This document shows positions 7,259 to 16,660 of a DNA stretch of 64,000 nucleotides, piece after piece. The notes under the pieces were generated by a model. That model did no database searches. It was not told the DNA's origin and saw nothing but the letters and a program-made list of their open reading frames with translations. Positions within the stretch are counted from its first letter, which is position 1. Each line of letters starts with the position of its first letter. The translations under genes and the position numbers were made by a program. Origin of the DNA: Brevibacillus choshinensis (lineage in GTDB: Bacteria > Bacillota > Bacilli > Brevibacillales > Brevibacillaceae); the NCBI RefSeq assembly GCF_016811915.1, contig NZ_CP069127.1, positions 5,664,501 through 5,728,500 on the forward strand, given 5' to 3'.

Positions 7259-8794
7259 TCACTGTCCTCCGCCGAATTGTTGCATGAGCCATCCGCTTTG
7301 CGAATTGGCTTTTGAGATAGCCTGTTCCATTGCCGTAAACTGTTTATAGTAACGGCTCTCGATATCTTTTAAACGTTCTTCCCATTTATCGATATCTTTA
7401 TCGATTTGATCTATGCTCTTTCCAATAAAACTTTTATCTACTAAAGAAGCACTACTGCCCGCTTTTTCTGTGATTTTGTCCATAGATACTTTTAGCTGAT
7501 CATAAAGACGTTGAGCAATTCCGCTTCCACTGAATTTGCCGTCTGGATCGGTTTTCGTGAACAATTCGACTACTTTACTGCCGTTTTGAGTGATGGCCTC
7601 ACGTAATTTTTTTTCATCAATATGCAGCTTTCCGTTCTCAGAATACTCCAATGTGTTAATCCCGATCTCACTTAGCGTGTCAAACTTAGAATCAGACACA
7701 CCAGAAACAACAGAGGAAAAAGCTGCACGCATCCCGCTTAAAGCTGCGGTTAGTATGGGATCAGAACGTAGGAGACCGCTTTTTGCTTTAGCTTCCCACA
7801 TTTCGATTTGCTTTTCCGACATCCCCTCTTTTTCCTCATCCAAAAGTGGTCCGAAATCGCGATATCGTTTTTCTTTAACCTCGGTATTCATCTTCGCAAT
7901 GATCTCATTGTATTTGTCGACAAAACCCTTGATTGTATCGAAAATGCTATCGACGTCTTGTGTAGAAGAAATTGTAGCGTTTCCTGTTGATTTTAATGTA
8001 TATTCCATACCATTGATCGTAAAAATATTAGACGTGCGCTCGGTTTTCAAACCGTTAATGGTAAATTGTGCATTAACACCTGTATTTGCATTCTTAAGTG
8101 CCAAAGCCTGGGTTAAAAAATCTCCAGCCACTTCAATCTCATTGCCACTACCCGCTGTATTATTCCCCGTATGGTTCGTGGACATGGAAATCTGGTCAGA
8201 CGCGGCATCATAAAACATTGTAACTCCTAGACCGGAGCCATTCACTTTTTTCAGAACGTCATTGAGCGATTCTTTCGTAGGGTCAAATGAAAAACTCGTT
8301 GGTTTTCCCATTGTTCCATCCGGTTGAAATACCGTGAGTGAAAAAGAATATGTACCGTCTGCAGCTTTTGTTCCAAGGCTTGAGTTTGCAAAGTTCCCAG
8401 CAGTAATCTCATCAGCCAGAATGGCATTAGGATCTATTTTCTTGTTTGCAGCACTATTTGAGAGCTTGTCACTTGTTGCTCTGGAGGCTTCAGCCAATTT
8501 ATCTACGGTAAATTGAGCAGAAGAGCTAGCGGTACTGCCTGTAGAACGGGCACTAACCACTGCCTCATTGGAAGATGTCACCTTATATTTTGAATATGTT
8601 CCTTGAAGTTTCATATCGAAAGCCTTATTTCGCAGATCCAACAACAATGTATTCATTTCCCGAAAGCTGTCACGCTTCCACTCTTCCGTCTGCTTTTTTT
8701 GCAGCAGCTTGTTAAGCGGAACACGCCGAGATTTCATTAAATCCTTGATCATTGATTCTGTATCCATACCAGAAGCCAAACCACTTATTCGCAT
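7259..8794 (-). CDS. fliD: FliD flagellar filament cap protein
   Basis: A 511-residue protein. The N-terminal domain starts MRISGLASGMDTESMIKDLM, the canonical FliD motif containing LASGxD and the coiled coil around WKRDSFREMN. The middle region is the variable hypervariable/Ig-like part, and the C-terminal domain ends with the long coiled coil (DKDIDKWEERLKDIESRYY). FliD caps the growing filament and folds flagellin at the tip. Length is ordinary for Bacilli. It lies between flaG and fliS and is transcribed from the sigma-D promoter at 9192-9220. Confidence 0.95.
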   Translation of the reverse strand: MRISGLASGMDTESMIKDLMKSRRVPLNKLLQKKQTEEWKRDSFREMNTLLLDLRNKAFDMKLQGTYSKYKVTSSNEAVVSARSTGSTASSSAQFTVDKLAEASRATSDKLSNSAANKKIDPNAILADEITAGNFANSSLGTKAADGTYSFSLTVFQPDGTMGKPTSFSFDPTKESLNDVLKKVNGSGLGVTMFYDAASDQISMSTNHTGNNTAGSGNEIEVAGDFLTQALALKNANTGVNAQFTINGLKTERTSNIFTINGMEYTLKSTGNATISSTQDVDSIFDTIKGFVDKYNEIIAKMNTEVKEKRYRDFGPLLDEEKEGMSEKQIEMWEAKAKSGLLRSDPILTAALSGMRAAFSSVVSGVSDSKFDTLSEIGINTLEYSENGKLHIDEKKLREAITQNGSKVVELFTKTDPDGKFSGSGIAQRLYDQLKVSMDKITEKAGSSASLVDKSFIGKSIDQIDKDIDKWEERLKDIESRYYKQFTAMEQAISKANSQSGWLMQQFGGGQ

Positions 8795-8806
8795 GCCTCT
8801 TTCCCC

Positions 8807-9154
8807 CTATCGTTTTTCATCCACCAACAATCCGATCATTTCCTGCATTTTCGCGCTGATGTCGAGAATTTTTTTGGAAGGAATTTGCCGTATCACTTCA
8901 TTCGTAACGTCATTGACAACTTCTACATAATATTCTTTCATTTTTTCGTGCATGCGAAACTGGAGATGGGTACTCTCTGTCTGCATCCACTTGTTCAATC
9001 CTGCGATCGCCTTTTCCAATTCTTCGGGCGAGTTCTTTTTTTCCGCGTCATTTGTTTCAACAGGACCTTCAATTGCTTTCGGTCCTGTTCCTTGGTTTTC
9101 CAAGCCAGTTGACTTTATGACCGCTCCAGCCTGGTTAGGAAGTCGAATCTCCAT
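8807..9154 (-). CDS. flaG: FlaG family protein
   Basis: A 115-residue protein with a disordered N-terminus and the FlaG core (LQFRMHEKMKEYYVEVVNDVTNEVIRQIP with the terminal IPSKKILDISAKMQEMIG). FlaG affects filament length, though its mechanism is unresolved. It is the first gene of the flaG-fliD-fliS-fliT operon, 38 bp downstream of the sigma-D -10 element. Confidence 0.9.
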   Translation of the reverse strand: MEIRLPNQAGAVIKSTGLENQGTGPKAIEGPVETNDAEKKNSPEELEKAIAGLNKWMQTESTHLQFRMHEKMKEYYVEVVNDVTNEVIRQIPSKKILDISAKMQEMIGLLVDEKR

Positions 9155-9191
9155 GCTTACTCCTCCTTATCGACATGAGTCCTTACTGTCT

Positions 9192-9220
9192 ATATCGGAT
9201 TAGGCCATGGAAAATTTTAG
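9192..9220 (-). promoter_or_regulatory. Sigma-D promoter of flaG-fliD-fliS-fliT
   Basis: On the minus strand CTAAA (9216-9220) is separated by 16 bp from TCCGATAT (9192-9199), an excellent match to the sigma-D consensus TAAA-N14/16-GCCGATAT. It points to flaG, 38 bp away. Confidence 0.85.
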
Positions 9221-9243
9221 CCTTCTCCTTAAGTAAGGAATCC

Positions 9244-9687
9244 TTAAGCGAAGATATTGATCAGTAAGCCCTTGATTTCACCGATTCGTTCAAGGATGCG
9301 CAACCCAGGTTCCTGTTTCTTTAACATGCCATCTGTAAGATCCAGCAATTGCTTATCTACTTCTTTTACAATTTTATAGATTCGGGATCGTCCCCGCCGA
9401 TTAAACCCTTGACGTTCCTCCAATGCAAGACCGTGCTTAACAGCATCCTCCATGAAGCTTTTCACCAAAGATTTATACTTTCGCAAATCCCCTACGGTAC
9501 GGGACTCTGCAAGAATCTTCCCCTGCTCCTCAATTTCTTGTATTTTTTTATGAAGCCTTTCCGTATCCATCTGTTCTCTGCCTTTATTCATCAACTCAGT
9601 AAAAATAACTTTATCAGTTGCCACTTCTTGCTTCGGTTTCGTCACTTCTCGAGACAGTTTGCCAATTTTGCTAACTTCCAAGGTCAT
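9244..9687 (-). CDS. YaaR family (DUF327) protein
   Basis: About 147 residues from the methionine MTLEVSKIG at 9687. The open frame to 9705 would add only six residues and lacks a better ribosome-binding site. Features include LRKYKSLVKSFMEDAVKHGL and the RRGRSRIYKIVKEVDKQL segment typical of YaaR proteins. The family is widespread in flagellated Firmicutes and often near flagellar genes, but its role is not known. A strong terminator separates it from the flagellin gene upstream, so it probably has its own promoter within about 40 bp. Confidence 0.75.
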   Translation of the reverse strand: MTLEVSKIGKLSREVTKPKQEVATDKVIFTELMNKGREQMDTERLHKKIQEIEEQGKILAESRTVGDLRKYKSLVKSFMEDAVKHGLALEERQGFNRRGRSRIYKIVKEVDKQLLDLTDGMLKKQEPGLRILERIGEIKGLLINIFA

Positions 9688-9726
9688 CCTCGCCTTTCCA
9701 CACACCTAGATCACATCAGAGAAAAA

Positions 9727-9763
9727 AGGAGATAAGCGTAGACATATACTTATCTCCTTTTAT
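9727..9763 (-). terminator. Terminator of the 602-aa flagellin gene
   Basis: AAAAGGAGATAAG and CTTATCTCCTTTTTT form a 13-bp stem followed by T residues on the minus strand, starting six bases after the flagellin stop codon. Confidence 0.85.
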
Positions 9764-9768
9764 CCTAA

Positions 9769-11577
9769 TTATTTTAACAGTTGAAGGATGCCTTGTGGCA
9801 ACTGATTCGCCTGGGCAAGCATAGCTGTAGCCGCCTGGTTTATAATATTATTCTTAGTAAAGTTAGTCATCTCCATAGCCATATCAGCATCGCGAATACG
9901 AGACTCAGCAGCCGTCAGGTTTTCATTCGCTGTGGTCAAGTTTGTAATCGTGTGCTCCATTCTGTTTTGGTAAGCACCAAGCTTGGAGCGCTCTTCGGAT
10001 ACCAATTTGATGGCAGCGTCGATAGCTGTGATTGCGTCTCTCGCGGCTTGCTGCGAAGAACTCACATCAATACCAGAAACGGCATCGACACCCGGAGTGC
10101 CAATTACGGTCTTATGATCCGCGTCTCTCGCTAACCCGAGGGCAGCCGTATCCATCACACTGATATCGATCTTCATGCTTTCATTAGCGTTTGCACCGAT
10201 CTGCATGTCCAAAGTCAAGTTTTGACCTGCTGTCGATGCAAAGTCAGCGTCAGTAATTCTGATCTCCAAGCCATTACCGATTCCATCATCGGTTTTGTCA
10301 GTTGTTAATACTAGATTATTTCCCGAGATGTTGGAGGATGTTAATGCCGGTAGAGAAGCTGCCTTATCTGCCGGGACCGCAGAAATATCGACTAAAAGTT
10401 GATTTACTTCTTTTAAAATATCAGTTGGAGTTTTGCCTGTTACATCAATCGTAGCTGTATTGCTCACAGAATTATAAGGCACAGCTGGCGTTCCAAAAGT
10501 GATTACCAGGTTATCAATTTTGAGCTCGTCACCAGCCTTTGGAACATCCGCAAAGCTAATTGAAACTGATTTTGAACCGGAAGCATCCGGCTTTCCTTTT
10601 AGTGCGCTAGCTGCTGTAGTGGTACCCGGTTCATAAAAGTTGACACCGGCTCCTGGTGCTACAGATGTACCGACAGTAATCAGATCAGCATCTTTAGGAG
10701 ACATCGTTTTCGCTGTTGTTAAAACGAGTTTTCCGTTCGCCTCGAAATCAGTATCTGAGACAGAGTTATCCACATAAGTAATTTGGCTTGCAGCACTATC
10801 AAAAGTCTTATCATTTGCCATGATAGCAGCTTTCAATTCGTCTAAAATGCTGTCCACATTGGCTTGTGCTGCAGCATCATCCCCAGCTGCATTCCATGAT
10901 GGTATGTGTACTGCAATATTACCCGTAGTAATTACCCCAGCATTAGTTGCGCCAAAAACGTCAAGTTCGTATGTTTTTCCGTTAATGGTAAATGTTAAAC
11001 CATCTGCGCCATCCTCGCTTAAATTACCAAGATCAAAGCCCAAATCCAGCTCAACAGATGCTTTGGCAGTAGGATCAGCAGCTACAGTTCCCTGCCAGGT
11101 TCCAGGAGGTGTGAATGCAATTTCAGGCGAGCCAGTGGATGCAAATGCTTTTCCATCTACCGAACCGCTCAACAGGTCTTTTCCGTTAAATTGTGTCGTT
11201 CTTGCGATACGATCAAGCTCAAAAGTCAATTGGTCGATTTCATTCTGAATGGCCGATCGGTCTTGATCCGCCAGCGTTCCATTTGCTGCTTGAACAGCTA
11301 GTTCTCTCATACGTTGCAAAATCTCATGGGATGTCCCGAGAGCACCTTCACCCGTTTGAATCAAGGAGATACCGTCCATCGTATTTCTTTCCGCCATCGC
11401 CAAGCCCCTGATTTGCGAACGCATTTTTTCCGAGATGGCAAGACCTGCCGCATCATCGGCAGCACGATTGATGCGCAGACCAGACGACAGCTTTTCCAAA
11501 TGCTTGGATACGGTTCCTTGATTTTGGGACAAATTGCGATAAGCATTCAAGGCTTGAATATTATGGTTAATTCTCAT
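9769..11577 (-). CDS. Flagellin, long form with an expanded central domain
   Basis: A 602-residue flagellin. Residues 1-140 (MRINHNIQALNAYRNLSQ, SGLRINRAADDAAGLAISEKM) and the last ~100 residues (RSKLGAYQNRMEHTI, AESRIRDADMAMEM, ending QLPQGILQLLK) form the conserved D0/D1 helical core that polymerises. Between them lie about 350 residues of Thr/Ala/Asp-rich, beta-predicted sequence that would form surface domains D2/D3. This is more than twice the length of the second flagellin at 18252-19085, so the filament may be mixed. It is preceded 27 bp upstream by a FliS-like chaperone gene in the operon beginning at 16089, not by its own sigma-D promoter. Confidence 0.93.
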   Translation of the reverse strand: MRINHNIQALNAYRNLSQNQGTVSKHLEKLSSGLRINRAADDAAGLAISEKMRSQIRGLAMAERNTMDGISLIQTGEGALGTSHEILQRMRELAVQAANGTLADQDRSAIQNEIDQLTFELDRIARTTQFNGKDLLSGSVDGKAFASTGSPEIAFTPPGTWQGTVAADPTAKASVELDLGFDLGNLSEDGADGLTFTINGKTYELDVFGATNAGVITTGNIAVHIPSWNAAGDDAAAQANVDSILDELKAAIMANDKTFDSAASQITYVDNSVSDTDFEANGKLVLTTAKTMSPKDADLITVGTSVAPGAGVNFYEPGTTTAASALKGKPDASGSKSVSISFADVPKAGDELKIDNLVITFGTPAVPYNSVSNTATIDVTGKTPTDILKEVNQLLVDISAVPADKAASLPALTSSNISGNNLVLTTDKTDDGIGNGLEIRITDADFASTAGQNLTLDMQIGANANESMKIDISVMDTAALGLARDADHKTVIGTPGVDAVSGIDVSSSQQAARDAITAIDAAIKLVSEERSKLGAYQNRMEHTITNLTTANENLTAAESRIRDADMAMEMTNFTKNNIINQAATAMLAQANQLPQGILQLLK

Positions 11578-11604
11578 GGTTTTTAATTCTCCCTTTATGT
11601 AAAA

Positions 11605-12063
11605 TTATTCTTTTTGGTCTAAGGTACCTTGGTCATAGTAAAAATCTTGGTCATAAGCGGATGCTTTCTTCTTTAACATGACTTTTTCTGGTTTATCAAC
11701 ACCCCTAGCAAGGGCAGTATTCCATGCGTCAGCAACTATCTTTATGAGAGAAAGAACCTCGTCTATCGGAGCGATGCTTTTATTCATATTCGCTTCAATA
11801 ATCCGATCTGCCATGTAGTTATAGATGGCTTCCAGCTGATCTGCGACAATTCCGGCTTCGTAATTGATCCCCGCTCCCAGCCGATAAAGAATGTCATTGC
11901 AGTTTTGCAAGAGTTGGTTTGCCTCTAAATAATTCTTTTGTTTGATAGCTTTCGATGAACTTTCTAGTTTCTCTATCAATGCTGTATATAATAGTTTCGT
12001 AAGTTCTTGGGGTGACTTTTGATGCACCAACTGTTCTGTTAGGACTTCCGTCACAATATTCAC
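11605..12063 (-). CDS. Second FliS-like chaperone
   Basis: A 152-residue helical protein with FliS family features: SPQELTKLLYTALIEKLESS, NQLLQNCNDILYRLGAG, LEAIYNYMADRIIEANMNK and VADAWNTAL. It is about 25 residues longer than the canonical FliS at 6858-7238, with a charged C-terminal tail (KKKASAYDQDFYYDQ). Its position immediately before the 602-residue flagellin gene suggests a dedicated chaperone for that flagellin. That pairing is an inference. Confidence 0.8.
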   Translation of the reverse strand: MNIVTEVLTEQLVHQKSPQELTKLLYTALIEKLESSSKAIKQKNYLEANQLLQNCNDILYRLGAGINYEAGIVADQLEAIYNYMADRIIEANMNKSIAPIDEVLSLIKIVADAWNTALARGVDKPEKVMLKKKASAYDQDFYYDQGTLDQKE

Positions 12064-12112
12064 CTCCAGATTATTCCCTGTTATTTATTTATCGGGTATT
12101 TGCGCCTCATCT

Positions 12113-12409
12113 TTAATTACTTTTTTCCATTTCTTCTAGCAACAATAGGACTTCAGCAACTACCGAATATAACTGCGGAGGAATGTTGTCTCCTAAATCC
12201 ATATCTATCAGATTTTCTACAAGTAACGAGTCTTCTTGAATCGGAATGTCATTCTCTTTTGCCATGCTGATAATTTTGTCGGCAATGTGGCCTCGACCTT
12301 GTGCAATTACTTTAGGTACATTATCCGTTTCCTGATCGTAGCGAAGGACGGCAGCTACGGGGCCGTTAACTGCCTTTTTTTGTTTTGGGTTAAACCATTT
12401 GCGGTTCAT
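12113..12409 (-). CDS. FlhB C-terminal-domain-like protein (YlqH/FlhX type)
   Basis: A 98-residue soluble protein corresponding only to the cytoplasmic domain of FlhB/EscU (AAVLRYDQETDNVPKVIAQGRGHIADKI, then IPIQEDSLLVENLI and a C-terminal helix). It lacks the transmembrane part and the autocleavage NPTH motif. The gene overlaps the upstream long gene by four bases (ATGA type), as in the ylqG-ylqH pair of B. subtilis. The role of such free FlhB-like domains in export-gate switching is not established. Confidence 0.8.
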   Translation of the reverse strand: MNRKWFNPKQKKAVNGPVAAVLRYDQETDNVPKVIAQGRGHIADKIISMAKENDIPIQEDSLLVENLIDMDLGDNIPPQLYSVVAEVLLLLEEMEKSN

Positions 12410-15400
12410 ATTTTAAAATCCAGCCCTTTCGCAATGGTGTTCGGTCGAGTCGTCTGAGCAGAAGGTTGTGCTTGTTGTCGTTGCTGACTAGTTTTTGCTT
12501 CTTCCGTTAGCTTCGTAAAAGTGACACCAGAGATGTTATATCCAATCTCTTTCAATTTATCCTTGCATTTGGATATAACTGGATCTACTTTTTCCTTGAT
12601 ATTTGGTTGGTTATTTTTGACCGTAATGGATAGGTTTCGATCTACAGCTGAAATATAAATCCCTGTTTGCCCCATTTTTTTCGTCTCGATCAAAAAGTAC
12701 AGACTGCAATTCTCCCAATCAACTTTTTGCCCCTCATTTTTCGAGTTCACATACAGCTTGGCGCTTTCCAAGCTTCCCCCCAACATAACGGGCAATTGAA
12801 AAAACATGTTTTGCAGATTCGACCCGGACTCCGACTTACTCAATAACTGCTGACCTGTCAAATTGTTGAGGGCCTTCTCTACCTGCTGATTTTGATTCGA
12901 AAGTGAGGATTGCGCGCCTTCTGTTTGTGCAAGCTGTAAAAGAGCAGCCTTCAAATTTTTGTGAAGGTCGTCATTTCCATTTTGTTGCACGGAGGAAAGC
13001 GATTGTGCAACTTCACTCTCGTAGTTCAGTCCCAAAGAACGGAAAAACTCAAACGTGTTGCGAGCAGACGGTTCATGACTCTGATGCTGATGCGCAATTT
13101 GCGCGACTTGATCAGACAGCTTGTGAACGGACGGTACTTCGTCAGAAAAGATGCTCTCCGATGTCATAAAGTGTTGAATCCTTACATTGGATGGCTTCCA
13201 TTGCAGCGAATCCAATTTTGATTTGACATCATTCATGATTGCCATTGCTTGAGTGTTCTCACCTTTTGTCAGAAGCCTTCGCGCTTCCGCCAACTGGCTG
13301 CTTGCTTTCATGATCTGTTTCTCTGTCTCCATGTCGGTTAACATGGTGATCTCGCTTTTTAAAATGGCTTTATCCAACAGGTCAATAGTTGACTCCAATA
13401 ATGGCTTTACAGCTGACGTGATATTTCCCTTATTTGATTGGGCGACCTGAATGATGTTATCAAGGTTCCTCGTTACTTCCCTTTTCACCGATTGAAAATG
13501 ACTGGCTGCTTGGCTCAGTTTTGCGGTAATTTCCGTCACAACCAGATCCTTGGTCGCAAGCAAAGCCCCCATCTGCAAATCAATATTGGCGTCGTATTGC
13601 TGCTGTCCGTTCCTTATGTGATCAATCGTCTCATCGACTGTAAGATCGGCAACAAGGTCTGGGCCCACTTGATCGATGGTTTTCACTACTTGTTCTCGTC
13701 CGACCTGTTCCCATCCCATCTGCTGCAAGGAAACTGCTTGTGCGAGCGACTTTTCGACTCTGGAAACAGCTGCCGAGTTTGCGTTTGGATGATTGGCGAT
13801 CAGCTCTTGGAATTGCTGTAAAACGCGTTCTAGGGAAGGTTCCTCTTGCACCATGTTTATTAGGCTTTGCAATAGCTCCTCTACGTTTTGTAGAAGGGAT
13901 GGCTCCATTGAAGCAGGGTTTGTTACATTTACGATTGGGCTATGCAGATTGGGTTGCTGTGAGCCAACGACCGTCGTAGGCTGTCCTTGGCTTGGGATCC
14001 CATTTAATTCTCCTGTTGCTTGGTCTAAAGCTTGCATTAAGAGCACACGGGCTGCTCTATCCTGTCCCGCTTGCTGCAATTGCTGGGCATCTAATAGCGC
14101 TTTTTCTATTTTCCCTGCGATTTCCGGCATGATTTTGGGGTTGTTACCGAGCTGCTCACGGATTTGCTGGATTGCCTTCTCCAGGCTCGGCTCCCGCCTC
14201 ACTGTTTCCTTTGCCTGGCTCAAGGCTTCTTGTGTCTTACCTATTTCACTCTGTGCATGACTTGCCGTACTTGCCGTATCTCGTGCCTGACCTGTTGATT
14301 CTTTTGGCTGCGTTGTGTCTAGTGCTTCTTCTATTTTCGTCAACGATTGAGACAGATGCTCTCTTCCGGCCCGTTCATGCCCCATTTGCTGGAGCTTCTG
14401 CGCCTCATTTAGTGCTTTTTCTATCTTTGCTACGATTTCCGGCTCTATCTTTGAGTTATTGCTCAGCTGCTCACGGATTTGCTGGATCGCCTTCTCCAGG
14501 CTTGGCTCTCGTTTTACTATTTCCTTTGCTTGGTTCAAAGCTTCTTGCGTCTTACCTATTGCACTCTGCGTTAGACTTGCCTTACTTGCCGTATCTCGAA
14601 CCTGACCTGCTGATTCTTTTGGCTGCGCTGTATCTAGTGCTTCTTCTATTTTCGTCAACGATTGAGACAAATGCTCTCTTCCGGCCCGTTCATGCCCCAT
14701 TTGCTGAAGCTTCTGCGCCTCATTTAGCGCTTTTTCTATCTTTGCTGCGATTTCCGGCTCTATCTTTGAATTATTGCTCAGCTGCTCACGGATTTGCTGG
14801 ATCGCCTTCTCCAGGCTTGGCTCTCGTTTTACTGTTTCCTTTGCTTGGTTCAAAGCTTCTTGTGTCTTACCTATTTCACTCTGTGTTTGACTTGCCGTAC
14901 TTGCCGTATCTCGTGCCTGACCTGTTGATTCTTTTGGCTGCGTTGTGTTTAGTGCTTCTTCTATTTTCGTCAACGATCGAGACAGATGCTCTCTTCCGGC
15001 CCGTTCATGCCCCATTTGTTGCAACTTCTGTGCCTCATTTAGCGCTTTTTCTATCCTTGCTGCGATTTCCGGCTCCATCTTTGAGTTATTGCTCAGCTGC
15101 TCACGGATTTGCTGGATCGCCTTCTCCAGGCTTGGCTCTCGTTTTACTGTTTCCTTTGCCTGATTCAAAGCTTCTTGCGTCTTACCTATTGCACTCTGCG
15201 TTAGACTTGCCTTACTTGCCGTATCTCGTGCCTGACCCATTGATTCTTTTGGCAGCGTTGTTGTGTTTAGTGCTTCTTCTATTTTTGTCAACGACTGATA
15301 CAGATGCTCTCTACCGACCCGTTCCTGCCCCATTTGCTGCAGCTTCTGTGCCTCATTTAGTGCTTTTTCTATCTTCGCTGCGATTTCCGGATCTATCTTT

Positions 15401-16089
15401 GAGTTATTACTCAGCTGCTCACGGATTTGCTTTATCGCTTTCTCCAGGTTCGGTTCGACTCTCACAATCGTACTCATACTTCTGGTGTTAGTTTGGAGAC
15501 TTGCATCAAGGCCTTTCGAATGAGAAGGATCTATGATTTTTTCCATGCTGGATAATACGCTTGATAGAGTCGGTCCATGAAGTGCCTCATGGATGGATCG
15601 AAGCTGGGTAGTTGACACATCTAGCTTTTTATTGGCGATTGCGTGAATCGTTACCAGCTTTTGCTGCAAATTACCTAATCCCTTTTCCAAAAACTCTTTT
15701 ACATCTCGGATCGCCTCTTTACTAAGAGGGATACCCTTATCTATCAGTATCTTGGTCGCTTGTTTTAACTCGGGTGTGGGGTTCGTACCCATACTACGCA
15801 AAATAGTAGAAACGTCGTGTTCACCCGTTCCACTCCCCTGATCAACGGAAACCGTCCTCACTTGCGGCAACTGTCCCCTATTCTCAGTTATCTGAACTGT
15901 CGCCCTTTCAGCAGATGGAACCTTCCCTTCAAATTGAATGTGAACATCCTTCCCTCGGATATGAACTATCGCTTCTTTTTCGGAGACCTTCTCTTTGATT
16001 TTGACAGAATAAACTTCACCCTCTTTTAATTCGACAGGCAGATCAGTCGTTATGGCTTGACTTGTAGAGGTAGATTGGTTGACTCTCAT
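12406..16089 (-). CDS. YlqG/FliK-like protein with long internal repeats
   Basis: A 1227-residue protein. The C-terminal ~130 residues (LPVMLGGSLESAKLYVNSK, DWENCSLYFLIETKKMGQTGIYI) resemble the hook-length-control C-terminal domain of FliK. The N-terminus is a short beta-rich domain (EGEVYSVKIKEKVSEKEAIVHI). Residues from about 210 to 700 hold four nearly identical 105-residue helical units beginning EPSLEKAIQQIREQL, then a fifth shortened copy and a sixth degenerate one. Overlap with the ylqH-like gene matches the ylqG-ylqH pair. Because FliK-type proteins act as molecular rulers, repeats that change length could matter, but function is inferred. A sigma-D promoter lies upstream. Confidence 0.65.
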   Translation of the reverse strand: MRVNQSTSTSQAITTDLPVELKEGEVYSVKIKEKVSEKEAIVHIRGKDVHIQFEGKVPSAERATVQITENRGQLPQVRTVSVDQGSGTGEHDVSTILRSMGTNPTPELKQATKILIDKGIPLSKEAIRDVKEFLEKGLGNLQQKLVTIHAIANKKLDVSTTQLRSIHEALHGPTLSSVLSSMEKIIDPSHSKGLDASLQTNTRSMSTIVRVEPNLEKAIKQIREQLSNNSKIDPEIAAKIEKALNEAQKLQQMGQERVGREHLYQSLTKIEEALNTTTLPKESMGQARDTASKASLTQSAIGKTQEALNQAKETVKREPSLEKAIQQIREQLSNNSKMEPEIAARIEKALNEAQKLQQMGHERAGREHLSRSLTKIEEALNTTQPKESTGQARDTASTASQTQSEIGKTQEALNQAKETVKREPSLEKAIQQIREQLSNNSKIEPEIAAKIEKALNEAQKLQQMGHERAGREHLSQSLTKIEEALDTAQPKESAGQVRDTASKASLTQSAIGKTQEALNQAKEIVKREPSLEKAIQQIREQLSNNSKIEPEIVAKIEKALNEAQKLQQMGHERAGREHLSQSLTKIEEALDTTQPKESTGQARDTASTASHAQSEIGKTQEALSQAKETVRREPSLEKAIQQIREQLGNNPKIMPEIAGKIEKALLDAQQLQQAGQDRAARVLLMQALDQATGELNGIPSQGQPTTVVGSQQPNLHSPIVNVTNPASMEPSLLQNVEELLQSLINMVQEEPSLERVLQQFQELIANHPNANSAAVSRVEKSLAQAVSLQQMGWEQVGREQVVKTIDQVGPDLVADLTVDETIDHIRNGQQQYDANIDLQMGALLATKDLVVTEITAKLSQAASHFQSVKREVTRNLDNIIQVAQSNKGNITSAVKPLLESTIDLLDKAILKSEITMLTDMETEKQIMKASSQLAEARRLLTKGENTQAMAIMNDVKSKLDSLQWKPSNVRIQHFMTSESIFSDEVPSVHKLSDQVAQIAHQHQSHEPSARNTFEFFRSLGLNYESEVAQSLSSVQQNGNDDLHKNLKAALLQLAQTEGAQSSLSNQNQQVEKALNNLTGQQLLSKSESGSNLQNMFFQLPVMLGGSLESAKLYVNSKNEGQKVDWENCSLYFLIETKKMGQTGIYISAVDRNLSITVKNNQPNIKEKVDPVISKCKDKLKEIGYNISGVTFTKLTEEAKTSQQRQQAQPSAQTTRPNTIAKGLDFKI
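13990..15457 (-). repeat. 315-bp tandem repeats inside the YlqG/FliK-like gene
   Basis: The same segment recurs with starts at 15420, 15102, 14787, 14472 and 14157, giving spacings of 318, 315, 315 and 315 bp. All are multiples of three, so copy-number change keeps the frame. Copies differ at scattered sites (for example SNNSK / GNNPK), showing the array is older and less homogenised than the repeats at 54000-56628. Confidence 0.9.
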
Positions 16090-16139
16090 CTATCATCACT
16101 CCCTAAAGGATGAAGAACCGTAATTAAGTATCTATCTTT

Positions 16140-16167
16140 TTATCGTCAGAAATGGACAGGGAGTTTA
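16140..16167 (-). promoter_or_regulatory. Sigma-D promoter of the ylqG-ylqH-fliS2-flagellin unit
   Basis: TAAA (16164-16167) is separated by 16 bp from GACGATAA (16140-16147) on the minus strand. It has one to two mismatches to the sigma-D consensus and lies about 50 bp before the start codon at 16089. Confidence 0.65.
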
Positions 16168-16288
16168 TATGACTAGATAACTTTTGACGCTTCACTACTG
16201 ATCGTCTTGAATTAACCTCGATTACTTCACACAAAAGAAAGATTCAGATATCCAAGGTCTGTATTGTTTCTTATTTGAACATCAACTA

Positions 16289-16660
16289 TTACGAAAGAAT
16301 AATTGGATATAAACAGTGTTGTAACTCTTCGTGCCATATTCGATAGCGCGGCATAACTTCTGTATCCAAAAGATTTAATATCTTATCCCGCTTACCGTTC
16401 GCTTCATATGTATAGACGATTTGCTCCATTCCGCTCTTTAAGTCGTTAGATATTACTTCAAGTTGGCAGGATGGAATAATATCCATATACAGAGCTATTG
16501 ATTTTTCCATCTGGAAAAAAGCATCAAGAATATCGCTAAATAATTCACGCGATTGTTCAAAGTAACCCTCTAGCAATTGAACCTTAATATGTACTAAAGC
16601 TTCTTCTCCTGTTTCCGCTAACTCAATAGTACGCCTCATGGAATCAATATATTTTTCCAT
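16289..16660 (-). CDS. Unrecognised helical protein in the flagellar cluster
   Basis: A 123-residue protein starting MEKYIDSMRRTIELAETG. It has no signal peptide or membrane segment and is rich in Leu/Ile/Glu, so mostly helical (LLEGYFEQSRELFSDILDAFFQME). I do not recognise the family. Its size and helicity would suit an export chaperone or a FliT-like accessory protein, and it stands between the flagellin methylase and the ylqG-like gene. That is only guilt by association. An AAGGGGC element precedes the start. Confidence 0.55.
   Translation of the reverse strand: MEKYIDSMRRTIELAETGEEALVHIKVQLLEGYFEQSRELFSDILDAFFQMEKSIALYMDIIPSCQLEVISNDLKSGMEQIVYTYEANGKRDKILNLLDTEVMPRYRIWHEELQHCLYPIILS

Noticed and set aside
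14172..15491. 439-codon plus-strand frame over the YlqG-like repeats
   Set aside because: Antisense shadow of 315-bp repeats. The Leu/Ala/Pro-rich reading repeats with the array.
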